Of a stretch of DNA of 64,000 nucleotides, positions 38,160 through 44,861 are shown in pieces. The translations under genes were made by a program, and so were the position numbers. Origin of the DNA: DAOUJI01 sp965237875 (GTDB lineage: Bacteria > Chloroflexota > Dehalococcoidia > Lucifugimonadales > JAGWBF01). The stretch is from assembly GCA_965237875.1 (NCBI GenBank), contig CBDEGP010000001.1, positions 682,001 through 746,000 on the forward strand, given 5' to 3'. The first letter of the stretch is position 1. Each line of letters opens with the position of its first letter. Under the pieces are notes generated by a model that had not been told where the DNA came from, made no database searches, and worked only from the letters and a program-made list of their open reading frames with translations.

Positions 38160-38606
38160 TTACGCCGCCGCCTTTCTTGCGGCGGCCACAAAGGTGGTTG
38201 ACCTGACGACGTCTTCAGACACCGCCGGGCTTTTGATTGAGACAATCACTCGGTACATGCCGGGTTTCGGCAGCGTCACGGGCAAGCCAACGGAAACCAT
38301 GGTCCTGAACGTTTGGCCCTCTATTGCGTTGGGGGGCCTGCCGACGGTGAAGCTCCCGTCCACTGTCGGCCCCAGCTTCTTTCCGTCCTCATCTTCGATT
38401 GTCAACTGGAATTTGTTCTCTTTATTCGCCAGCGGCCAGGGTGTAAGCACCCCAAGTGCAATGTTCATCGTGAAGGACTTGTTGAAGTCCTCTATCCGGC
38501 GGATGTCCCATCCTCCGCCCATCATGTACAGCTTGCCGCCAACCACCTCGGCGTGGTCTGCTAGTACCAGGAAATCGACCTCGGGTTTATCCATCGCGCT
38601 TGTCAT
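38160..38606 (-). CDS. DUF6941-family protein
   Basis: 148 residues. DFLVLADHAEVVGGKLYMMG, GGWDIRRIEDF and a beta-rich C-terminus (RTMVSVGLPVTLPKPGMYRV) fit what I recall of DUF6941, a family of small cytosolic beta proteins without known function. Transcribed divergently from the ribbon-helix-helix gene; a long palindrome lies between the two starts, 12 bp from this one. Confidence 0.7.
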   Translation of the reverse strand: MTSAMDKPEVDFLVLADHAEVVGGKLYMMGGGWDIRRIEDFNKSFTMNIALGVLTPWPLANKENKFQLTIEDEDGKKLGPTVDGSFTVGRPPNAIEGQTFRTMVSVGLPVTLPKPGMYRVIVSIKSPAVSEDVVRSTTFVAAARKAAA

Positions 38607-38617
38607 TCATAGACTCC

Positions 38618-38663
38618 GCATGTTAATGTACACACATTGTATACATTGTGTACATTAACATGC
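38618..38663. promoter_or_regulatory. 46-bp palindrome between divergent genes (operator candidate)
   Basis: Perfect 17-bp arms GCATGTTAATGTACACA / TGTGTACATTAACATGC around a 12-bp centre. It is AT-rich in an otherwise GC-rich region. It lies immediately upstream of the DUF6941 gene and ~100 bp before the RHH gene, so it is a likely protein-binding site. Confidence 0.6.
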
Positions 38664-38760
38664 TAATCGATGGGAGATCATTCGTCAATGGAGCCCGAAC
38701 CATTGACGTAGACAAGCCGCTTCACTGCGATGGGGGACCCGCATCATAGGGAGAGATACA

Positions 38761-39081
38761 ATGAATGGCGAGACTGAAAGTTACATCGCAGGCAGGGACG
38801 TAACGGAAAAGTTCCGCGGCGCCAGGAAAGAGTCTGTAGTTCTCTCCGTCAGGATGTCCATTGACGAGATGAAGCGCCTGGAGGTGCTGAGTCAGGAAAC
38901 AGGCAAGACCATTGCCCAGGTGGTCAGAGAGTCCGTGGCGAGTTATCAGCCGATTAGCCCACAACAGCCGGTAGTCCTCACCATTGGGACCAGCGAAGGG
39001 GGGGAGTTCCGTTGGGGCCCGCCCCAGCCAACGGAAGTGGCGGGCCTTGTAAGCTCCGAGGAGCCAATCGTCAGCGATTAG
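38761..39081 (+). CDS. Ribbon-helix-helix domain protein (possible regulator)
   Basis: 106 residues. The segment VVLSVRMSIDEMKRLEVLSQ and ETGKTIAQVVRESVASYQ (residues ~25-62) is an MetJ/Arc-type ribbon-helix-helix: one strand for DNA contact and two helices. The C-terminal 45 residues are acidic and Pro-rich. No toxin gene follows, so it is not an obvious antitoxin. ATG 38761 is preceded by GGGAGAG. It could bind the palindrome at 38618-38663 and regulate itself and the DUF6941 gene; that is inference. Confidence 0.7.
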   Translation: MNGETESYIAGRDVTEKFRGARKESVVLSVRMSIDEMKRLEVLSQETGKTIAQVVRESVASYQPISPQQPVVLTIGTSEGGEFRWGPPQPTEVAGLVSSEEPIVSD

Positions 39082-39202
39082 GCGTTGGCGGCGCAGAAAG
39101 AAGCCAGAGGCTCTTGTGCAGAGCCTGCGGGCTTCCCTCGGATTCCCTTTTGGCGTCAAGCCTGAGAGCGGGAGCCGCTCACGGTTTTGGGGAAGGGCCT
39201 AG

Positions 39203-39441
39203 GGCGTGTTAACATTAAAGCCATGCGCCGAAACCTCCTAAGATGTCATTCCGAACGCAGTGAGGAATCTAAGGACGTTGTCTGGAGTCAAGGTGGAGTT
39301 CGACTGACAGGCGCTTCCCCTGGCGCGTTGCATTTCTGACGACCTGGGTTTGCGGATAAGGATTTGAGATTCCTCACTCCGCTGCGCTGCGTTCGGAATG
39401 ACATTGCGGAGTAATCACGTACATCCTAGTGTGAACAGGCC
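39203..39441. mobile_element. MITE with inverted ends and CTAG target, no ORF
   Basis: Ends GGCGTGTTAACATTA (39203) and the inverse of GGCCTGTTCACACTA (ending 39441) are imperfect inverted repeats, bounded on both sides by CTAG (39199-39202, 39442-39445). Inner inverted repeats TGTCATTCCGAACGCAG (39244) and CTGCGTTCGGAATGACAT (39388-39404) enclose ~125 bp. The right CTAG contains the stop codon of the selenoglutaredoxin gene. CTAG targets are used by several IS families; the parent is not in the window. Confidence 0.7.
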
Positions 39442-39684
39442 CTAGGCGACGCCTTCAGCAGCCAGGGCCGCCTCCAGCTTGGGCGGGCTGTATCCCACCA
39501 CCTTCTGGGCCCCTATGGTGGTGACGGGCGTGGAGCGGTGTCCCATGTCCAGCAGCACGGTCCGGGCGTCCGCGTCGGTGGAAACGTTCTTTTCGGTAAA
39601 GAGTATGCCCTTTCGTGAAAGGTACACTTTCACCATGTGACAGGGACCTCAACCGTTGGACGTGTATACGGTTATATCAGGCAC
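39442..39684 (-). CDS. Sec-containing glutaredoxin-like protein (U-G-P-C active site)
   Basis: GTG start at 39684 behind AAAGGGGA. Reading through UGA at 39649-39651 (codon 12) gives 80 residues: PDITVYTSNG-U-GPCHMVKVYLSRKG, that is, a dithiol site with Sec in place of the first Cys. The glutaredoxin/NrdH features follow: FTEKNVSTDADARTVLLDMG, cis-Pro in HRSTPVTTIGAQKVVGYSP. Without readthrough, the remaining ORF starts at an internal ATG and lacks both the first strand and the active site. A 7-bp perfect SECIS-like stem lies 22 nt after the UGA. Third gene of an operon after the reductase (22-bp gap), probably its substrate. The stop TAG abuts a MITE. Confidence 0.85.
39615..39633 (-). promoter_or_regulatory. 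SECIS-like stem-loop in the glutaredoxin gene
   Basis: Coding strand GTGAAAG-TGTAC-CTTTCAC: 7-bp perfect stem, loop with G at position 2, 22 nt after the UGA. Confidence 0.75.
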
Positions 39685-39706
39685 AATTCCCCTTTCATAT
39701 CAGGCT

Positions 39707-40153
39707 CTATTTCTCTCCCTTTGCTCTTTGCCTGGCCTTCCAGTCGGCCTTGGACTCGTACTCGCCGTCGAACAGCCCCTGGCCGGGTTCTATGACCTCG
39801 TCTATGGTCTGCACGAACTCCTCGCCTGATTCATACTTGCGAAGAAACTCTTCGCTGACGAAAAACATTCAAATGCAGAACCCGTCCCTTGCGATGTCCT
39901 CGTGGTGGCGGTCGCAGGGGCAGATCTTCTTGCGATCCTCGACCGGATCGCCGCTCAGGGGCATTCAAGGACAATATCTGAACCCGTGTTGGACCTGGTT
40001 CTGGGCAAGGCCCCTCTGGACCTCTTCCACCACCTCGGGCTCGGGAAAGAACTGGTAGGGACTGCTGTCCACGTACTTTTCGGAGAACTGTTTGGCTCCC
40101 TCGAACGCCTTGTCCATGCGTGCTTCTTGAGACTGTCCGTCTTGCTGAACCAT
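39707..40153 (-). CDS. Ferredoxin:thioredoxin reductase catalytic subunit with two Sec residues
   Basis: Read through two UGA codons (39965-39967 and 39869-39871) this is a 148-residue protein. Its cysteine layout is that of FTR catalytic chains: HGFRYC61-P-U63, 14 residues, KIC78-P-C80, 12 residues, GFC93-I-U95-MFFVSEEF, with SGDPVEDRK in between. In FTR the second Cys of the first motif and the second Cys of the last motif form the redox disulfide, and the other four bind the 4Fe-4S cluster. Here exactly the two redox positions are UGA. Each UGA has a perfect 7-bp hairpin 20 nt downstream. It should reduce thioredoxin/glutaredoxin partners using ferredoxin electrons. Downstream of the CxC protein (15 bp) and upstream of the Sec-glutaredoxin. 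A 53-residue tail after U95 would be a separate small ORF to a gene caller. Confidence 0.88.
39839..39855 (-). promoter_or_regulatory. SECIS-like stem-loop after the second UGA of the reductase
   Basis: Coding strand GCGAAGA-GTT-TCTTCGC: 7-bp perfect stem, loop starting with G, 20 nt after UGA 39869-39871. Confidence 0.75.
39932..39951 (-). promoter_or_regulatory. SECIS-like stem-loop after the first UGA of the reductase
   Basis: Coding strand GCGATCC-GGTCGA-GGATCGC: 7-bp perfect stem, loop beginning GGTC as in the E. coli fdhF element, 20 nt after UGA 39965-39967. Confidence 0.78.
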
Positions 40154-40168
40154 CTTCTTACCCTTGGG

Positions 40169-40558
40169 CTAACTTTGTGCTCCGGCCGCCGTGTTTGCGG
40201 CGGGCCCCGGCGCGCCGCCCATCCTCATGTTCCTGTGCATCTCGCAGCTCATGGACCGGAATTGCCGGACCTTGCGGTTCAGGTGTTCCAGAAGCGCCGG
40301 CAGGCTCTCTTCCACCTCCGGCAGGGTCTTGTCCTTGGAGACCTCCACGCTGAGCAGCGCGGCGGTGCCGCAGTCGCAGCCGGCGGAGAAGAAGACCTTG
40401 TGGAAATGGGCGACGCCGGAGAAGTCCAGCTTGAACCCCTTCAACATCTCCAGCCGGGATTCGCCCTGGACCGCTTCCTTGAGCAGGGCCTGGACTTCTT
40501 CCAACTGCACTGGCGCCTGCAACGGGTCTTGCGGGTGCTCCGGCGATTCTTTGTTCAT
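40169..40558 (-). CDS. Unrecognised 129-residue protein, first gene of the selenoprotein redox operon
   Basis: I do not recognise the family. The middle contains HFHKVFFSAGCDCGTAALLS, with a Cys-x-Cys pair that could bind metal or be redox-active, followed by a helical stretch (LPEVEESLPALLEHLNRKVR) with one further Cys (SMSCEMHRNM) and a low-complexity Gly/Ala tail. It ends 15 bp before the reductase start on the same strand, and the three genes are evidently co-transcribed. A partner or substrate of the reductase, or an electron-entry protein, is conceivable. No signal peptide or membrane helix. Confidence 0.65.
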   Translation of the reverse strand: MNKESPEHPQDPLQAPVQLEEVQALLKEAVQGESRLEMLKGFKLDFSGVAHFHKVFFSAGCDCGTAALLSVEVSKDKTLPEVEESLPALLEHLNRKVRQFRSMSCEMHRNMRMGGAPGPAANTAAGAQS

Positions 40559-40723
40559 GGCGCCTTTCGCTGGATTCTATATCCAAAGTCTACATCATGG
40601 CTCTCAGAGCCGCAAGCTGAAAACGGTCCCGCCGTCAGAGTCTTTGGGCTTTTAGGACGGAGAAGCGGGGCTACAGGCTATGGCAATGTTGTACCTGGTA
40701 TGGGATAATGGTCAGGTGTAAAT

Positions 40724-41077
40724 GGGGACGCGCGGGTTCGACAGGGGAAAGCTCTGGAGAATCGCAGGCCGAGGCGCCGTCAACCTCGTTAAAAAGGCGG
40801 CAAAAAAGTAACTGGCGATCGTGAACTCGCTCTAGCTGCCTAGAAATAGACAGCTCGTCCGCCCCTATAGCCCCCGGAGTTAGGGAGCGGGCGCAATACA
40901 TCCGGGGTGCAGCATTGCCGACGCCGATGGGCAGAGCTCAAGAAATTTCGGCTGGCGCCCGCCGGATTCAGCCGGTAGAAGCCAGTGGGCGCGAGACCTA
41001 ATCACCGGATAAGCCTGTAGAATATTCTGGCGGCGCCTCTTCTGGACGGGGAGTTCGACTCTCCCCCGTCTCCACCA
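40724..41077 (+). ncRNA. ssrA: Transfer-messenger RNA (tmRNA)
   Basis: The 5' end GGGGACGCGCGGGTTCGACA and 3' end GGGGAGTTCGACTCTCCCCC plus CGTCTCCACCA form the tRNA-Ala-like domain: a 7-bp acceptor stem with the G3-U70 alanylation pair, a T arm with TTCGA, and an encoded CCA. The tag reading frame runs 40799-40843 and gives GKKVTGDRELALAA then TAG; the ALAA end is the classic protease-recognition tail. The Gly resume codon recalls Dehalococcoides tags. It rescues stalled ribosomes. Divergent from the selenoprotein operon. Confidence 0.95.
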
Positions 41078-41212
41078 TTTCTTCTAAACGACGCCTTGAA
41101 GCGTCCGGTCAGTAGGGCTGGCTACAGCCCGATATAATGGCCCGGCCCCGGTTGTTTATGTGCCGGCGCTAGACGGATTGACAGTCGGAAGACCCCTGGG
41201 CGGTAAGCGTCA

Positions 41213-41995
41213 GTGACCAGCTATCTCCACGCACTTCCTACAATCTTTGCTATCCACCTCCGGATCGTCGTAAATCGGGGGGTCTTCGTCTCGTCGTCCG
41301 TTGCGGCTGTTCCGCTGGTCGCGGTCGTGACCTGGATTGCAACCCAAAGCGTGGACTCGGAACCATTGGCCTACATCTCAATAGGCGTGGTCCTGATGCC
41401 GATGTGGCAATTCTCCTTTTTCCTTTCCGGCTGGTCGCTGGCGTATGAATTTGATTCTGGAACCGTGGACCACACACTGGTGTCGCGCACCCCGCTGCCT
41501 ATTGTGATGTTAGTCAAAGCTATGGCCCATCTGGTGATGACCATCCCTGGCGCGTTGATCGCCTTTATGACTGTGCTGCTGATCTCTCGAGACCTGATCG
41601 AAGTAGAGCTCCCCGTTCATCTGGTTGTCTCAATGGCAGTGGCCGCATGGAGCATCATGGCAGTCGGGTATCTATTCGCACCGCTGTTCGTTTTAGTGAA
41701 AGGACGCCCGGGGTTCTTTAACGCCTTGTTGCCTTTGGGCACTGCGCTCAGTGGGTTCCTCTATCCCGTCTCTCAGCTGTCTCGTGAGGCCCAGGTCGTC
41801 GCCCATATCCTGCCGACCTCCTGGGCGATGGACGGTGTGATCCGCTCCGTCCAGCAGGGAGAATCAGCTACGAGAATCGTCGGCGACTGGGGAGTTGCAA
41901 TAGGGTTGTCGCTGGCATTTCTGACCTTTACATATTTCATGTTTCGCAAGGTCGAAGAAAGCCTCAAGCGCAGCGGAAGCGTGGGCAGGTTCTGA
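41213..41995 (+). CDS. ABC-2 type transporter permease
   Basis: 260 residues with six predicted membrane helices (for example VFVSSSVAAVPLVAVVTWIA near residue 28 and AAWSIMAVGYLFAPLFVLVK in the middle). GTALSGFLYPVSQL and HILPTSWAMDGVIRSVQQGE are the ABC-2 pattern of antibiotic/drug exporters (DrrB-like). GTG start at 41213. It is followed one base later by a second permease, then a broken duplicate and the ATPase, forming one export operon. Substrate unknown. Confidence 0.85.
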   Translation: MTSYLHALPTIFAIHLRIVVNRGVFVSSSVAAVPLVAVVTWIATQSVDSEPLAYISIGVVLMPMWQFSFFLSGWSLAYEFDSGTVDHTLVSRTPLPIVMLVKAMAHLVMTIPGALIAFMTVLLISRDLIEVELPVHLVVSMAVAAWSIMAVGYLFAPLFVLVKGRPGFFNALLPLGTALSGFLYPVSQLSREAQVVAHILPTSWAMDGVIRSVQQGESATRIVGDWGVAIGLSLAFLTFTYFMFRKVEESLKRSGSVGRF

Positions 41996-41996
41996 G

Positions 41997-42791
41997 ATGG
42001 GAGCGGCGCTTAAGAATGTTTCACTCCAGGCATACTACTCCTATAAGGGTCTGTTTCTGTGGCTGAACTGGCCTGCGTACATCTCGAACATCTTCATTGC
42101 TCCGGTGGTCCTGGTGATAATGCTTACCCTTACGGGAAGGTTTGCCGGCGCCTCGGAATCTGTAGACTCCTACATCCTGGGCGTTGCGACCTATGGGATA
42201 GCGACGATTCTATGCGGAGGAATTCTCCAGTCCTTCTTCTATGAACGCGCTTTCGGAACGTTATCAATGATATATGCCTCCCGGTCGAACAGGTGGATAA
42301 GCTATTGGAGCAAAGGGATGTTGCACTATCCCAACGGCGTTCTCACCGCTTCCACATCTCTATTCTTCGGCTGGCTGCTGCTCGACCTGGACCTTTCTCG
42401 TACAAACTGGCCGGCGTTGGTCCTCTTGTTTGCGCTCGTGTCTTTCTCATGCCTGTCCTTCGCGATGTTTCTCGGCAACTTTTCCATAGCCTTCAGGGAC
42501 TGGTTTATTGCCCTTACCTTCGCTAACGGAATACTTTTGGCCCTCACTGGGGTGATTGTTCCCACCAGCGAGCTGCCAGGGCTCTTGGGTGAGGTTGGTC
42601 ACATCCTTCCTCTGACCCACGGGCTATCCGGACTTCGAGAATCAGTCGCCGGCGCTGGAATCGGGACAGTCAAAGACGATATTCTCTACGAACTGATATT
42701 GGGCCTGAGCTATATGCTGGCTGGGGGTGTCCTGTTCAGGCTGGTGGAGGCCAATGCGAAACGCACCGGAACCTACGAAAGCGCAATTTAA
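41997..42791 (+). CDS. ABC-2 type transporter permease
   Basis: 264 residues, about six membrane helices. FLWLNWPAYISNIFIAPVVL, FYERAFGTLSMIYASRSNRW and LTGVIVPTSELPGLLGEVGH, LPLTHGLSGLRESVAG place it in the ABC-2 membrane family. Probably forms a heterodimer with the preceding permease. A second, frameshifted copy follows directly (42854-43652). Confidence 0.87.
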   Translation: MGAALKNVSLQAYYSYKGLFLWLNWPAYISNIFIAPVVLVIMLTLTGRFAGASESVDSYILGVATYGIATILCGGILQSFFYERAFGTLSMIYASRSNRWISYWSKGMLHYPNGVLTASTSLFFGWLLLDLDLSRTNWPALVLLFALVSFSCLSFAMFLGNFSIAFRDWFIALTFANGILLALTGVIVPTSELPGLLGEVGHILPLTHGLSGLRESVAGAGIGTVKDDILYELILGLSYMLAGGVLFRLVEANAKRTGTYESAI

Positions 42792-42853
42792 ACCGGTCTA
42801 TAGACCAATGGTCTGGGAAGGTTAAGTGGCTGCTAGTGTGGGCAGGTTCTGAT

Positions 42854-43652
42854 ATGGGAGCAGCGCTTAAGAACCTTTCACTCCAGGCGTACTACTCCTA
42901 TAGAGGTCTGTTTTTGTGGCTGAACTGGCCTGCGTATATCTCAAACGTCTTCATTGCTCCGGTGGTCCTGGTCGTAATGCTCACCCTGCCTGACAGGTAG
43001 ATTCGCCGGCGCCTCGGGATCTGAAGACTCCTACATACTGGGCGCCGCAGCCTATGGGATCCCAGTAATCCTCTCTGGAGGGATTATCCAGTCCTTCTTC
43101 TATGAGCGCGCTTTCGGAACGTTGTCGCTGCTGTACGCCTCTCGTTCGAACAGATGGATGAGCTATTGGAGCAAAGGGATGTTGCACTATCCCAACGGCG
43201 TTCTCACCGCTTCCACATCTCTATTCTTCGGCTGGCTGCTGCTCGACCTGGACCTTTCTCGTACAAACTGGCCGGCGTTGGTCCTCTTGTTTGCGCTCGT
43301 ATCGTTCTCGTGCTTGTCCTTCGCGATGTTCCTAGGCAACTTCTCAATGGCCCTTTGGAATTGGGCCATCCTCAGTACATTCTCCCACGGAATCCTTCTG
43401 ACCCTCACTGGGGTTATTATCCCCACCAGCGAATTGCCCGGGCTCTTGGGTGAGATCGGCCACGTCCTTCCCCTGACCCACGGCCTCTCCGGACTTCGAG
43501 AATCGCTCTCCGGCGCTGGAATGGGAGCCGTCAAAGACGATATTCTCTATGAACTGATATTGGGGCTGAGCTATATGGTGGCTGGGGGAGTCCTGTTTCG
43601 AGCATTAGAGGCCAAAGCAAAGCGTATCGGGGCCTACGAGAGCGCGATCTAA
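42854..43652 (+). pseudogene. Tandem duplicate of the ABC-2 permease, frameshifted
   Basis: Very similar to the preceding gene throughout; the DNA just before it (GTGGGCAGGTTCTGA) repeats the end of the first permease gene, so the duplicated unit starts there. At about 42985-42995 a 4-bp tandem duplication of CCTG turns TLTGRFAG into a shifted frame with a stop (PDR*). Removing four bases restores the frame. The downstream part from 43122 (MSLLYASRSNRWMSYWSKG) is intact, so a shortened product is possible. Confidence 0.85.
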
Positions 43653-43680
43653 GCTAAAACTATCTGCTTCGGAAGGTAAA

Positions 43681-44652
43681 ATGGCTGCAAAGAGCGACAA
43701 CGCTGTCGAGTGTGAAAACCTGAGTCGGGTGTACCGGTCCGGCTCTATCATCGGGCGAGGTCGGGAGGTGGAGGCCCTTGTCGACTTGTCCATTCAGGTT
43801 GCGAGGACCTCTGTGTTCGGCCTATTGGGTCCCAACGGGGCGGGTAAGACTACAACCGTGAGGATACTCTCAACCCTACTGACCCCGACACACGGCAGGG
43901 CCAGCGTCTTAGGGTACGACGTGGTCAAGCAAGCCAAGCAGGTCCGGGAACGCATCGGATTCATCCTTGGGGGAGACAGGGGCCTCTACGGTAGGCTCAC
44001 AGGCAAACAGAACATCCGGTACTTCGGTGCATTGAACCACCTGCACCCGAAGACGGCGGGTCGCCGCGCCGACGAACTGTTGGAACGAGTCGGGCTAAAG
44101 GAAAACGGCGATACTCCCGTGGAGCAGTATTCCCGGGGGATGAAGCAGAGGCTCCACATCGCCCGCGGGCTTCTAACCGACCCCGAGGTCATTTTCATGG
44201 ACGAGCCGACCATTGGCCTGGACCCCATCGGAGCGCAGGAGCTCCGCCAGTACATCCCGGAGCTTGTCAACCAGGGTAAGACAATCTTCCTGACAACTCA
44301 TTACATGCTTGAGGCCGATATGCTATGCGACACCATCGCCCTCATTGACAAAGGCAGGCTGGTCGCCCTTGGAACTCCCAGCGAAATCAAGCGGAACTTC
44401 AGCAGGGTGGAAATAGTTGAGATGGTGGTAAACCGGACCAGGGAGAGTTTGACGGAAGAGATATCCGACATCGACGGCGTGCGTCGAGTCGAATTGTCTA
44501 CTGAAGGCGTACTCCAAAAGGTCGCAGTTTTCGTAGAAGCGGGAGCCGATGTTAGGCCGCGAATCGAGGAAACCGTCGGCGTAGAGGCAATAGAGAACCT
44601 GGTCGTGCGGGAGCCGACCCTGGAAGAAGCGTACGTTAGCATCTTGAAATAG
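43681..44652 (+). CDS. ABC-2 exporter ATP-binding protein (DrrA-like)
   Basis: 323 residues: Walker A LLGPNGAGKTTTVRILSTLL, Q-loop region IGFILGGDRGLYGRLTGKQN, signature YSRGMKQRLHIARGLLTDPE, Walker B VIFMDEPTIGLDP and switch His TTHYMLEAD. A C-terminal ~80-residue extension (EISDIDGVRRVELSTEGVLQ) is typical of DrrA-type drug exporters. It energises the permeases encoded upstream. Confidence 0.94.
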   Translation: MAAKSDNAVECENLSRVYRSGSIIGRGREVEALVDLSIQVARTSVFGLLGPNGAGKTTTVRILSTLLTPTHGRASVLGYDVVKQAKQVRERIGFILGGDRGLYGRLTGKQNIRYFGALNHLHPKTAGRRADELLERVGLKENGDTPVEQYSRGMKQRLHIARGLLTDPEVIFMDEPTIGLDPIGAQELRQYIPELVNQGKTIFLTTHYMLEADMLCDTIALIDKGRLVALGTPSEIKRNFSRVEIVEMVVNRTRESLTEEISDIDGVRRVELSTEGVLQKVAVFVEAGADVRPRIEETVGVEAIENLVVREPTLEEAYVSILK

Positions 44653-44861
44653 CCGGAGAACGGTCCGCCGGATTCCAGGCGTGTCGGCCGCATCGCTTCT
44701 CTTCGCCATCGCCGGCGTTGGCCCTATGATATAGTTGGTCACTGGCAGAGGCCGCTTTCCCCACAAGCCCCTGTGTTGAGAAACGGGCAACAAGCGGCAT
44801 GGGGCGGAATGTCTCAGGCGGATAGGCCCGACGCAACAAATAATGAGGAGCAATTTCGAGA

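Noticed and set aside
39707..39868. Independent 53-residue gene starting at ATG 39868
   Set aside because: The ATG follows directly after the second UGA of the reductase frame, has no ribosome-binding site, and the sequence MFFVSEEF continues the FTR C-terminus.
7651..40153. UGA reassigned genome-wide to Trp or Gly
   Set aside because: Many intact genes (for example those ending at 12400 and 57880) stop at UGA, and Trp is encoded by UGG in the same genes.
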